DNA of 64,000 nt, taken from the NCBI RefSeq assembly GCF_042885655.1, contig NZ_JBHVRO010000001.1, positions 124,001-188,000 on the forward strand, given 5' to 3'. This stretch comes from Psychrobacillus sp042885655. Its GTDB lineage: Bacteria; Bacillota; Bacilli; Bacillales_A; Planococcaceae. Shown piece by piece: positions 7,800-16,871 of the stretch. The notes below the pieces were generated by a model. The model was not told the origin of the DNA and searched no databases. It saw only the letters and a list, made by a program, of their open reading frames with translations. How positions within the stretch are numbered: the stretch's first letter is position 1; each line of letters opens with the position of its first letter. The translations under genes were made by a program, and so were the position numbers.

Positions 7800-8735
7800 G
7801 TGAATGCAGGAATAATTGGATTAGGAACTTATTCACCAGAGCATATTTTAACAAATGAAGACCTTGAGAAAAAAGTAGATACATCCGATGAATGGATTCG
7901 AACGATGACTGGTATAGAAGAAAGAAGAATTGCTGGAACTGAAGAGGATACTTCACACATGGCATTTAAAGCAGCTAATGAAGCAATTAAAGAAGCAGGA
8001 ATTACACCTGATCAAATCGGACTTATTCTTGTAGCAACAGTAACACCTGATCGTCCGTTTCCTAGTGTTTCCACAATGCTTCAAGATCAACTTGGTGCAA
8101 AAAATGCAGCAGCAATGGACATCTCTGCTGCATGTGCGGGTTTTATGTACGGTTTAGTTACTGCAAAACAATTCGTAGAGTCTAACACGTATTCTCACGT
8201 ACTTGTTGTTGGAGTAGAAAAACTTTCAAAAATCACAAATTGGGAAGATCGAAATACAGCTGTTTTGTTTGGAGACGGTGCAGGAGCTGCTGTTATTAGT
8301 AAAGTTTCAGAAGGTCGTGGAATCTTATCTTTTGAGCTAGGAGCAGATGGAATTGGCGGCAAGCATTTATACCAAGAAGGACCTTATCTTTCAATGAATG
8401 GCCGTGAAGTTTTTAAGTTTGCGGTTAGACAAATGGGTGAGTCAGCAGTTAATGTTATAGAGAAAGCTGGACTTTCGAAAGAAGATATTGATATGTTAAT
8501 ACCGCATCAAGCGAATATTCGTATTATGGATTCTTCAAGAGAAAGATTAGGATTACCTGTCGAAAAAATGTCGAAAACTATCCATAAGTATGGGAACACT
8601 TCGTCCGCATCTATTCCACTTTCACTAAAAGAAGAAGTAGTGAATGGGAAAGTAAAAGATGATGACATTGTTGTTATGGTTGGATTTGGTGCCGGTTTAA
8701 CTTGGGGTGCTATTACATTAAAATGGGGAAAATAA
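7800..8735 (+). CDS. fabH: 3-oxoacyl-ACP synthase III
   Basis: FabH condenses an acyl-CoA primer with malonyl-ACP to start fatty acid synthesis. The protein is 311 aa from a GTG start at 7800, preceded by AAGAGGAAA. The open frame extends 54 codons further upstream, but that stretch is low-complexity and would run over the promoter and the FapR operator. The catalytic triad is complete: Cys112 (AACAGF), His236 (PHQANIR) and Asn266 (YGNTSSAS). It is closest to B. subtilis FabHA, which should prefer branched-chain primers. fabF follows 28 nt later in the same unit. Confidence 0.95.
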   Translation: MNAGIIGLGTYSPEHILTNEDLEKKVDTSDEWIRTMTGIEERRIAGTEEDTSHMAFKAANEAIKEAGITPDQIGLILVATVTPDRPFPSVSTMLQDQLGAKNAAAMDISAACAGFMYGLVTAKQFVESNTYSHVLVVGVEKLSKITNWEDRNTAVLFGDGAGAAVISKVSEGRGILSFELGADGIGGKHLYQEGPYLSMNGREVFKFAVRQMGESAVNVIEKAGLSKEDIDMLIPHQANIRIMDSSRERLGLPVEKMSKTIHKYGNTSSASIPLSLKEEVVNGKVKDDDIVVMVGFGAGLTWGAITLKWGK

Positions 8736-8763
8736 AAGTAAAACATCGGAAGGATGATTATTC

Positions 8764-9996
8764 ATGACAAAACGTAGGGTTGTAGTAACAGGAGTCGGTG
8801 CTGTTACACCACTAGGAAATGACATAGAAACAACATGGGCAGGTATTAAAGAAGGAAAATCAGGCGTGGGTATGCTTACACGATTAGATGCAAGCCAATT
8901 TTCTGCAAAAGTAGCAGCGGAAGTAAAAGATTTTGATATCGAGAAATACATTGAGAAAAAAGAAGCTCGTAAAATGGATCGTTTTACTCACTATGCGCTT
9001 GCAGCGTCTATTATGGCAGTGGAAGATGCTAATTTAACGATTACAGAAGAGCTTGGACTTCGAACTGGAGTTTGGATTGGTTCAGGAATCGGTGGAATGG
9101 AAACATACGAAGCACAGTTTCGTGTATTTTTAGAAAAAGGAGCTCGTCGTGTTAGTCCATTTTTTGTTCCAATGATGATTCCAGATATGGCAGCAGGTCA
9201 AGTTTCTATACATTTTGGAGCGAAAGCGATCAATTCATGTTCCGTAACAGCTTGTGCATCAGGAACAAATTCGATTGGTGATGCATTTAAAGTAATTGAG
9301 CGCGGTGATGCGGATGTAATGATTACAGGTGGTGCGGAATCGCCTATAACACATATGTCTGTTGCTGGATTCTGTTCAAACACAGCACTTACATTAAACA
9401 CGGATCCTCAAACTGCTTCTAGACCATTTGATGCAAACCGAGATGGCTTTGTCATTGGAGAAGGAGCAGGAATTATCATTTTAGAAGAATATGAGCATGC
9501 AGTTGCTCGTGGAGCAAAAATTTATGCAGAAATTATAGGGTATGGATCAACAGGTGATGCTCATCATATTACTGCTCCTGCGCCAGAAGGAGAAGGAGCT
9601 GCTCGTGCAATGAAACAAGCAATAGCAGATGCAGGTATTAAACCAGAGCAAATCGATTATATTAATGCACATGGAACGAGTACTCCATATAATGATCAGT
9701 TTGAAACAATGGCAGTAAAAACAGTTTTTGGTGAACACGCATATAAATTAGCAATGAGTTCAACAAAATCAATGACTGGTCACTTACTTGGAGCAGCGGG
9801 AGGAGTGGAAGCAATCTTTACAGTACTAGCTTTAAAAGAAGGAATTTTGCCTCCAACGATGAATTTAGAAACCCCTGATCCAGACTGTGATTTGGATTAT
9901 GTACCAAATGCCGCTAGAAATGCTGATATTCAGTATGCAATGAGCAATTCATTAGGTTTTGGTGGTCATAATGCAAGTATTTTATTCAAAAAATAA
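8764..9996 (+). CDS. fabF: 3-oxoacyl-ACP synthase II
   Basis: FabF elongates acyl-ACP by condensation with malonyl-ACP. It has 410 aa with the Cys-His-His triad at Cys164 (TACASGT), His303 (HGTSTP) and His340 (TGHLLGAAG). The glycine-rich C-terminal loop GFGGHNAS is intact. GGAAGG lies 8 nt before the ATG. It is co-transcribed with fabH under FapR. No terminator follows within 60 bases; the first clear candidates are the inverted arms at 10056/10265 and the hairpin at 10331. Confidence 0.96.
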   Translation: MTKRRVVVTGVGAVTPLGNDIETTWAGIKEGKSGVGMLTRLDASQFSAKVAAEVKDFDIEKYIEKKEARKMDRFTHYALAASIMAVEDANLTITEELGLRTGVWIGSGIGGMETYEAQFRVFLEKGARRVSPFFVPMMIPDMAAGQVSIHFGAKAINSCSVTACASGTNSIGDAFKVIERGDADVMITGGAESPITHMSVAGFCSNTALTLNTDPQTASRPFDANRDGFVIGEGAGIIILEEYEHAVARGAKIYAEIIGYGSTGDAHHITAPAPEGEGAARAMKQAIADAGIKPEQIDYINAHGTSTPYNDQFETMAVKTVFGEHAYKLAMSSTKSMTGHLLGAAGGVEAIFTVLALKEGILPPTMNLETPDPDCDLDYVPNAARNADIQYAMSNSLGFGGHNASILFKK

Positions 9997-10055
9997 TGTT
10001 AAATATGTTATAAAATTAGATATTAGAGTTATTTTCATAAATAGCATTTAATTAT

Positions 10056-10280
10056 TAAAACACGAATAATAATTATTTTATTGTTTGAGCGGCAGGCGGT
10101 GAGTCCAACGGGATGACTGAGACAGATGAGACATCGCAAACGACGCGAAAGCGGCGGTGATGGCTCATCGCTCACCGCTACCCCCACGGAAAGCGTCCGC
10201 CGATAGCGGAAATCATTCTGATTTATGAAGAGTATATGATACATATTCTCACATTTAACTTTAATATTGTTCGTGTTTTA
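10056..10280. repeat. Inverted arms surrounding a GC-rich repeat element
   Basis: TAAAACACGAATAATA (10056-10071) pairs with TATTGTTCGTGTTTTA (10265-10280), 15 of 16 bases. The 190 bases between hold the GC-rich element at 10089-10213. The arms look like the two halves of one hairpin, perhaps the old fabF terminator, split by the element. Confidence 0.5.
10089..10213 (+). repeat. GC-rich intergenic repeat element, copy 1
   Basis: GC-rich island in AT-rich surroundings with the end signature CGTCCGCCGATAGCGGAAATC, shared with the copies near 25.5 kb and 32.8 kb and, in reverse, near 17.9 kb. It contains self-complementary parts (GGCGGTGA with TCACCGC) and no convincing reading frame. Confidence 0.75.
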
Positions 10281-10330
10281 TGATCAATCTTTTAATGATG
10301 AAATTGATTCATTAAGTAATGCATAGAAAA

Positions 10331-10380
10331 AAACAAAAAAGTATTTTCCAATTTGAATGGAAAATACTTTTTTGTTTTGT
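10331..10380. terminator. Strong hairpin between fabF and the first opp operon
   Basis: Perfect 20-bp stem (10331-10350 with 10358-10377), 7-nt loop, T-rich 3' arm. It probably insulates the fab unit from the peptide transporter genes. Confidence 0.8.
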
Positions 10381-10607
10381 CTTAAAACATCAAATGCTTC
10401 AACGATTCAACGGGTTAAACCGATAAAATTTCGATAACTAAATTTCCAGATGGTTGCTTTTCATTGTTTAATTTGAGTGAATTTATTATTTTATTCAAAT
10501 AATTTATCTAGTTCCAACTTTTACAACAAATCGTTGATATAACTGAATTCATAAAGAATTCTTCAATTTCAAAAAAGAGTAAATTAAGGGAATGATGAAA
10601 AAATGTA

Positions 10608-10636
10608 TTGCGATTGTAATGATACTGTAATAGAAT
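10608..10636 (+). promoter_or_regulatory. Sigma-A promoter of the first opp operon
   Basis: TTGCGA (10608-10613), 17-nt spacer, TAGAAT (10631-10636), giving a leader of about 155 nt before the first start codon. No riboswitch is recognised in the leader. Confidence 0.55.
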
Positions 10637-10797
10637 TTACACGAGAGATGAATTAACAGAAAAATTGGAATTTGAAGTTGTGTACAAAATAAAAAGGTTT
10701 TAAAAAAAATACCTCTCTTTTAAAAAATTTAACGTCATGAGAAAAACGGAAGAGAATAGATCAAAGTCTGAATCTAGAAGGGAGTTTTATTTTTAAC

Positions 10798-11805
10798 ATG
10801 ACAAATGAACTTTTAAATATTAAAGATTTACACACTGGTTTTCGCATAAAAGATACATATTACGATGCAGTCGATGGTGTTTCGATTACATTGAAGAAAA
10901 ATGAAATTCTTGCAATCGTTGGGGAGTCCGGTTGTGGGAAAAGTACACTAGCAACATCTATTATCGGACTTCATGATCACAACAAAACGAGAGTACAAGG
11001 TGAGATTAATTACAACGGAGAGAACCTAGCACGCCTTGATGAAGAAAAGTTTAATAAAGTAAGAGGTGAAGAGATTGGAATGATATTCCAAGACCCTTTA
11101 TCTGCATTAAATCCACTTATGCGCATAGGTGAGCAAATTGAAGAAGGATTAATATATCATACGAAAATGTCTAAAAATGATAGGGAAAAGCGTGTTCTTG
11201 AGCTGTTAGCACAAGTTGGTATACCTAATCCTAAGAGGACTGCAAAGCAATTTCCTCATCAGTTATCCGGTGGAATGAGACAGCGAGTTATTATTGCAAT
11301 TGCAATTTCTTGTAAACCAAGAATTATTATTGCAGACGAACCGACCACAGCTTTAGACGTTACAATTCAAGCTCAAATATTAGATTTGCTAAAAGATCTG
11401 CAAGCGGAAACAGAAGCTGGAATTATATTAATTACCCATGATTTAGGTGTAGTAGCTGAAGTTGCAGATCGTGTTGCGGTTATGTATGCAGGAGAAATTA
11501 TTGAAGAAGCTCCAGTAGATGAGTTATTTTCAAATCCAAAGCACCCTTATACTAGATCTTTATTTAACTCTATACCACAAATGAATAGTGAAAATGAAAA
11601 ACTTCAGGTAATACAAGGTATGGTGCCTTCTCTCATGAAATTACCGCGATCTGGATGTCGATTCTCAGCAAGGATTCCATGGATTCCGGCTATCGCACAT
11701 GAGGAAAATCCCACACTTCATGAAGTTTCTCCAGGTCATTTAGTTAGATGTACTTGCTGGAAGCACTTTCATTTTGAAAGTGAAGAAGGAGGAAATTCCC
11801 GATGA
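10798..11805 (+). CDS. appD: Oligopeptide ABC transporter ATP-binding protein (OppD/AppD type)
   Basis: ATPase subunit of a peptide importer, 335 aa. Walker A is GESGCGKST, the signature is LSGGMRQR, and Walker B is IIIADEPTTALD, followed by the oligopeptide-specific C-terminal extension. In that extension GCRF and the last VRCTC keep their cysteines, but the middle two of the usual four (normally PRCP...C) are replaced (SARIPWIPAIA), so the usual Fe-S site is incomplete. AAGGGAG lies 13 nt before the ATG, a long spacer. First gene of a D-F-B-C-A operon placed between fabF and trpS, like B. subtilis app; the symbol follows that synteny. Confidence 0.85.
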   Translation: MTNELLNIKDLHTGFRIKDTYYDAVDGVSITLKKNEILAIVGESGCGKSTLATSIIGLHDHNKTRVQGEINYNGENLARLDEEKFNKVRGEEIGMIFQDPLSALNPLMRIGEQIEEGLIYHTKMSKNDREKRVLELLAQVGIPNPKRTAKQFPHQLSGGMRQRVIIAIAISCKPRIIIADEPTTALDVTIQAQILDLLKDLQAETEAGIILITHDLGVVAEVADRVAVMYAGEIIEEAPVDELFSNPKHPYTRSLFNSIPQMNSENEKLQVIQGMVPSLMKLPRSGCRFSARIPWIPAIAHEENPTLHEVSPGHLVRCTCWKHFHFESEEGGNSR

Positions 11806-12749
11806 GTTTTATGCAAATTAATGATTTACGTGTTCACTATCCAATTCGTGGTGGATTTTTCAATACAGTTATTGATAATGTTCATGCAGTAGATGGAATC
11901 AGCTTAGAATTTGAAAAAGGGAAGGCTTATGGATTAGTTGGAGAGTCTGGTTGTGGAAAATCAACAACAGGCAAATCAATAATCGGTCTGGAGAAAATAA
12001 CTTCTGGGAGCATAATTTATGAAGGGGAAGACGTAACAAATAAGCGTCGTAACCCAAATTCAACTTTCAATCGTGACATTCAAATGATTTTTCAAGATGC
12101 TAATTCCAGTCTAAATCCACGCAAACGGGTTCAGGATATTATTGCAGAGCCAATACGGAACTTTTTAAAACTTACACCAGATGAAGAAAGAAGAAAAATC
12201 AATGAGTTACTAGCAATCGTTGGTATGGGGGAAGATGCGAAAGTAAAATACCCACATGAATTTTCAGGTGGACAAAAGCAGCGAATCGGAATTGCACGTG
12301 CGATTGCTTGTAATCCAAAGTTAATTATAGCGGATGAACCCGTATCGGCTTTAGACCTTTCCGTGCAAGCACAAGTGCTGAACTTTATGAAAGATATTCA
12401 AGAGGAGTTTGGTTTAAGCTACTTGTTTATTTCCCATGATTTAGGCGTGGTTAAACATATGTGTGAGCATATTTCTATCATGTATAAAGGTAGATTTGTA
12501 GAGTCTGGTAATCGTGAAGACATTTATACAAATCCGCAACATATTTATACGAAGCGATTATTATCAGCTATTCCAGATGTTCATCCAAAAGGACGGGATG
12601 TTCGAAAAAGAGAACGTATAAAAGTGGAATCTGATTATGTAATTGAGCATAAAAATTATTATGACCAGAATGGAAGAGTATTTGACTTAAAACAATTGAC
12701 AGATACGCATTTTGTAGCAATGAATGCTCACGAAAAGGGGGGCATGTAA
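11802..12749 (+). CDS. appF: Oligopeptide ABC transporter ATP-binding protein (OppF/AppF type)
   Basis: Second ATPase of the importer, 315 aa. Walker A is GESGCGKSTTGKS, the signature LSGGQ-like motif reads FSGGQKQR, and Walker B is LIIADEPVSALD. Its start overlaps the end of the D subunit by 4 nt (ATGA), implying translational coupling. The C-terminal 40 residues lack cysteines, as usual for the F subunit. It pairs with the D subunit to drive peptide import. Confidence 0.88.
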   Translation: MSFMQINDLRVHYPIRGGFFNTVIDNVHAVDGISLEFEKGKAYGLVGESGCGKSTTGKSIIGLEKITSGSIIYEGEDVTNKRRNPNSTFNRDIQMIFQDANSSLNPRKRVQDIIAEPIRNFLKLTPDEERRKINELLAIVGMGEDAKVKYPHEFSGGQKQRIGIARAIACNPKLIIADEPVSALDLSVQAQVLNFMKDIQEEFGLSYLFISHDLGVVKHMCEHISIMYKGRFVESGNREDIYTNPQHIYTKRLLSAIPDVHPKGRDVRKRERIKVESDYVIEHKNYYDQNGRVFDLKQLTDTHFVAMNAHEKGGM

Positions 12750-12750
12750 T

Positions 12751-13713
12751 ATGTGGAAAACAATTGTAAGACGAACTTTAATTATGATTCCACAGTTGTT
12801 GGTTTTAAGTTTATTAATTTTCATTATGGCTAAATTTATGCCAGGGGATCCATTTACGGGATTGATTACACCAGAAACGGATGCTAACCGTATAGAAGAA
12901 CTACGTGAGTTAGCTGGTTTAAATGATCCGTGGTATGAACAGTACGCACGTTGGATGTTAAATGCAGTGCAGGGGGATTTCGGAAAAAGTTATACGTACA
13001 AAATAAGTGTATCAACTTTGATAGGTGAAAGAGCTGTAAATACTTTTTGGCTATCTTTAGTAAGTGCTATTTTGTTATATATAATAGCGATTCCACTTGG
13101 GATTATAGCAGGTCGTTATCAAGATACATTATCAGATAAGGTAATTGTCTTGTATAGTTTCATAGTTTATGCAATTCCGACTTTTGTTTTATCCTTAATT
13201 TTCTTATTTTTATTCGGTTATAAACTTCATTGGTTCCCTACAGTAGGTAGTGTAGATATTAAATATGATGCAGGGACATTTGGTTACCTTTGGAGCAAAC
13301 TGTATCATATGCTGTTGCCAGCTATAACTTATGCTGTATTAGCTACGACAGGCGTTATTCAGTATTTACGCTCTGAAATTATTGATTCTAAAAGTCAAGA
13401 TTATGTAAGAACCGCAAGAAGTAAAGGGATTCCAATTAGTAAGGTTTATTCTAGGCATATTCTTAGAAATTCCTTGCTACCAATTGCAGCTTTTTTAGGA
13501 TTTACAATAACTGGATTACTAGGTGGTTCTATCTTTATTGAAACAATCTTTGGTTACCCTGGGATGGGACAGCTATTTATTTCATCTATTGCATCACGTG
13601 ATTACAGTGTAATTACGGCACTTGTTATGTTATTTGGATTCTTAACGTTATTAGGTAGTCTACTGTCCGATATTATCATGAGCATCGTTGACCCAAGAAT
13701 AAGGATAGAATAG
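12751..13713 (+). CDS. appB: Oligopeptide ABC transporter permease (OppB/AppB type)
   Basis: Inner-membrane permease of 320 aa with six predicted membrane segments. The cytoplasmic EAA loop DYVRTARSKGIPISKVYSRH contacts the ATPases. An in-frame ATG lies at 12724, but AAAAGGGGGG (12733-12742) sits 8 nt before the ATG at 12751, and the protein then begins MWKTIVRRTL as is typical for the family. It starts 2 nt after the F subunit stop. Confidence 0.9.
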   Translation: MWKTIVRRTLIMIPQLLVLSLLIFIMAKFMPGDPFTGLITPETDANRIEELRELAGLNDPWYEQYARWMLNAVQGDFGKSYTYKISVSTLIGERAVNTFWLSLVSAILLYIIAIPLGIIAGRYQDTLSDKVIVLYSFIVYAIPTFVLSLIFLFLFGYKLHWFPTVGSVDIKYDAGTFGYLWSKLYHMLLPAITYAVLATTGVIQYLRSEIIDSKSQDYVRTARSKGIPISKVYSRHILRNSLLPIAAFLGFTITGLLGGSIFIETIFGYPGMGQLFISSIASRDYSVITALVMLFGFLTLLGSLLSDIIMSIVDPRIRIE

Positions 13714-13745
13714 GCGAATAATATGTTAAGGAGAGGTGAATAAGA

Positions 13746-14648
13746 ATGGCTAATAAAGAGAACAAGAAAGAAAAAGTTGAAGTAAATGCTCCAGCAACTG
13801 GAATGCAAGTTATTTTTCGAGAGTTTAAAAAAGATAAATTGGCAATGTTTTCTCTTATTGCATTAATAATTGTTATTGTAGGTGTATTTATATGGGCAAA
13901 GCTTATTGATGAACAAACTTTGATGCGAGTTAGTTTACGAGATAAATACGCTCCACCAGGAGATAAATTCTTTTTAGGAGCAGACCAAGGGGGTAAAGAT
14001 ATTCTTGGTCAGCTTATAATTGGAGCTAAAAATTCAATTACAATCGCCATTTTTATTACAATTATTACTGGAATATTCGGTATTGTTGTTGGCTTAATTT
14101 GTGGTTATTTCGGTGGATGGATCGATAATATCTTTATGCGGATCATTGACTTTTTCATTACAATACCTTCATTAATGTTAATTATCGTATTCGTTACGAT
14201 TATACCTAAATATACAATTACGATGTTCGTCCTAATTTTGAGTTTATTCCTCTGGACTAGTACTGCACGACTCGTAAGAAGTAAAGCATTATCTGAAAGT
14301 CGTCGTGATTATGTGAATGCGTCGAAAACATTGGGAACAAATGGATTTGTCATAATTTTTAAAGAAATAATGCCGAATTTAAGTTCAATCTTAATTGTTG
14401 ATATGACTTTAAACTTTGCAGGAAACGTCGGAATTGAAACAGGTTTATCTTTTCTTGGATTTGGTTTACCACCAGCAACTCCAAGTTTAGGAACTCTAAT
14501 AAGTTACGCGAATAACCCACTTGTACTGCAAGATAAATGGTGGGTATGGTTACCTGCATCTATATTTATTTTGTTAATGATGTTAGGAATCAACTATGTA
14601 GGGCAGGCATTACGCCGTTCCGCAGATGCAAAACAACGTCTTGGATAA
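13746..14648 (+). CDS. appC: Oligopeptide ABC transporter permease (OppC/AppC type)
   Basis: Second permease, 300 aa, with a short cytoplasmic N-terminus, one membrane segment, a long external loop (LGADQGGKDILGQL) and five further segments. The EAA loop DYVNASKTLGTNGFVIIFKE is present. TAAGGAGAGGTG precedes the start. It would form the heterodimeric channel with the B subunit. Unlike its counterpart in the second operon it is intact. Confidence 0.9.
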   Translation: MANKENKKEKVEVNAPATGMQVIFREFKKDKLAMFSLIALIIVIVGVFIWAKLIDEQTLMRVSLRDKYAPPGDKFFLGADQGGKDILGQLIIGAKNSITIAIFITIITGIFGIVVGLICGYFGGWIDNIFMRIIDFFITIPSLMLIIVFVTIIPKYTITMFVLILSLFLWTSTARLVRSKALSESRRDYVNASKTLGTNGFVIIFKEIMPNLSSILIVDMTLNFAGNVGIETGLSFLGFGLPPATPSLGTLISYANNPLVLQDKWWVWLPASIFILLMMLGINYVGQALRRSADAKQRLG

Positions 14649-14723
14649 ATCCAAAACGAATTTGGTATTAAACGGTTAACGTTTGATATAGAAATAAGAG
14701 AGAATAAAAAGGAGGAAATAGGA

Positions 14724-16586
14724 ATGAATAAAAAGCTTTGGACATTACTTGCGGTACTTATAGCTTTCATGCTAGTTCTTGGTGCTTGTAACAAAGATAG
14801 CGAAGAGCCTGCAAAAGGAACTGATGAAGGCAAAACAGAAGAGGGCAAAAAAGAAGAAGGTAAAACAGAAGAAACAGCGGAAGAACCAGTAGCTGAAGAT
14901 TCTGATGCACTATTCCCATTAGAAGTAACAAATGATGGAAATGCAATTTCAGGCGGTATATTAAAAGTGGCGATGGCAAAGGATGAGCCATTCCAAGGTA
15001 TTTTCTCATCAGAATTATACGAAGATGCTTATGACTCAGAAATTATGGGATTTGCAAGTAACTCTCTTTTTGGATCGGATGGAGACTTTTTAATAGACGA
15101 TTCAGGTATTGCAAGTATGAAAGTTGATCAAGCTAATAATAAAGTAACAATCAAAATCCGCGACGGTATTAAATGGTCTGACGGTGAACCATTGAAAATC
15201 GAAGACGTAATTTATCCTTATTTAATCATTGGAAGCAAAGATTACACTGGTGTTCGTTATGATGCCAATTTCCAAAATATTGTTGGAGCGGAAGAATACC
15301 ATAATGGAAAAGCAGATTCAATCTCTGGTTTAGTTAAAGTTGATGAAACAACTTTAGAAATGTCATTAAAACAAATATCACCAGCAATCTTTAGTGGTGG
15401 AGATGGACTTTGGACATATGCTGCACCGACTCATATTCTTAAAGATATTAAAATTAAAGATTTAGTAGAATCGGATGCGATTCGTAAAAACCCTGTAACT
15501 TTAGGCGCGTTTAAATTTGACAAAATTGTACCAGGTGAATCAGTACAATTTGTAGCAAACGAAAACTACTGGAAAGGTAAACCAAAACTTGACGGTGTTT
15601 TAATGAAAATCGTACCAACAAGTTCAATTTCAGTTGCAATGGGTCAAGGTGAATATGATATTGCGTTTGACTTTAGTGCTTCTAAAATGGAAGAAGTAAA
15701 AAACTTTGATAATATTGATATTCTAGGTCGACAAGAACTTTACTATTCTTACCTTGGTTTTAAATTAGGTAAATACGATAACGATAAAGGTGAAGTTATA
15801 ACAGATCTTGCTGGTTCTAAAATGGGAGACGTAAAATTACGTCAAGCGATGGGCTATGCAATTGATGTAGAACAAGTAGCTGAAGTATTCTATAATGGAT
15901 TACGTGAACGTGCTAACTCTTTAATACCACCAGTATTTGCATCTTTCTATGATTCTTCTTTAGAAGGTTATACGTTTGATCCAGAAAAAGCGAAGGCATT
16001 ATTAGATGAAGCAGGCTACAAAGATACTAATGGCGATGGAATTCGTGAAGATAAAGATGGTAAACCATTCGAAATTAAATTCGCTACAATGGCTGGTGAC
16101 GATATCGCTGAAGATATTACGCAATTCTATTTACAAAACTGGAAAGATGTTGGTTTAAATGTAACGTTGACTACAGGTCGTACTATTGAGTTCAATAGTT
16201 TCTATGACAAAGTTCAAGCAGATGACCCAGAAATCGATATTTTCATGGCTGCTTGGGGAACAGGTACAGATCCATCACCTATGGGCCTATACTCTAAAAC
16301 AGCACAATATAACTTTAGCCGTTTCTCATCTGACTTCTTAGAGAAAACATTAGCAAATATTGACTCTCCAGAGGCATTTGATGCTACTTACCGTGCAGGC
16401 CAATTCCGCGCATGGCAAGAATATATGGCTGAAGAAGCTCCGGTAATTCCAACTATGTACCGTTATGAGTTAGTACCAGTTAATAAACGTGTGAAAAACT
16501 TCAATATCGATTATGCAAATGAAAGCTTGAGCAATTTACAAGAAGTTGAACTAGTTTCTGATACTGGAGTTAAATCTACAAAATAA
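14724..16586 (+). CDS. appA: Oligopeptide-binding lipoprotein (OppA/AppA family)
   Basis: Family 5 extracellular solute-binding protein of 620 aa. A lipoprotein signal peptide ends in LVLGAC, so the mature protein is anchored by Cys21. An acidic linker rich in E, K and G (about 25-58) follows. The SBP5 signature region is DGIKWSDGEPLKIEDVIYPY. It captures peptides and hands them to the B/C channel. In B. subtilis appA lies before appB; here it is the last gene and is longer than usual (about 540). AAAAGGAGGAAA precedes the start and a terminator follows directly. Confidence 0.9.
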   Translation: MNKKLWTLLAVLIAFMLVLGACNKDSEEPAKGTDEGKTEEGKKEEGKTEETAEEPVAEDSDALFPLEVTNDGNAISGGILKVAMAKDEPFQGIFSSELYEDAYDSEIMGFASNSLFGSDGDFLIDDSGIASMKVDQANNKVTIKIRDGIKWSDGEPLKIEDVIYPYLIIGSKDYTGVRYDANFQNIVGAEEYHNGKADSISGLVKVDETTLEMSLKQISPAIFSGGDGLWTYAAPTHILKDIKIKDLVESDAIRKNPVTLGAFKFDKIVPGESVQFVANENYWKGKPKLDGVLMKIVPTSSISVAMGQGEYDIAFDFSASKMEEVKNFDNIDILGRQELYYSYLGFKLGKYDNDKGEVITDLAGSKMGDVKLRQAMGYAIDVEQVAEVFYNGLRERANSLIPPVFASFYDSSLEGYTFDPEKAKALLDEAGYKDTNGDGIREDKDGKPFEIKFATMAGDDIAEDITQFYLQNWKDVGLNVTLTTGRTIEFNSFYDKVQADDPEIDIFMAAWGTGTDPSPMGLYSKTAQYNFSRFSSDFLEKTLANIDSPEAFDATYRAGQFRAWQEYMAEEAPVIPTMYRYELVPVNKRVKNFNIDYANESLSNLQEVELVSDTGVKSTK

Positions 16587-16591
16587 TTAAT

Positions 16592-16632
16592 AAAAAACCG
16601 TTCCTTTACGCAAGTTTAGGAACGGTTTTTCA
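16592..16632 (+). terminator. Terminator of the first opp operon
   Basis: Stem of about 13 bp (16593-16605 with 16618-16630) ending in a T-run, just after the binding-protein stop. Confidence 0.9.
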
Positions 16633-16649
16633 TATGGTTTAAGAAGGAT

Positions 16650-16871
16650 GTGATACATATTAGACTTTTACTTTTTTTAATCAGTTATGGATTAGCTGTA
16701 ATTAGCTGTTCACATTTAGTACTGTATTTAAACTTTTTAGCATTAGGCCACTCTTGGAATGCTGTCGCACTATTTATACTAAGTTCAAATGAATTTGTAT
16801 TATTTTGTTTATCACTATTGTCTTTATCGGTTATCGTCTTCTTCCGAGGCCCATTGCGGCTTCCATCTTAG
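16650..16871 (+). CDS. Small membrane protein between the opp operon and trpS
   Basis: 73 aa with two hydrophobic segments (about 4-24 and 36-64); SHLVLYLNFLALGHSW links them. I do not know its function. Similar short proteins beside trpS exist in other Bacillales, as far as I recall. The start is uncertain: AAGAAGG (16641-16647) is only 2 nt from the GTG at 16650, so an ATA or ATT codon just downstream could be used. The last 41 nt overlap the 3' end of trpS on the other strand. Confidence 0.55.
   Translation: MIHIRLLLFLISYGLAVISCSHLVLYLNFLALGHSWNAVALFILSSNEFVLFCLSLLSLSVIVFFRGPLRLPS

Noticed and set aside
10081..10244. Minus-strand frame over GC-rich element copy 1
   Set aside because: The composition follows the repeat; other copies of the element do not keep the frame.
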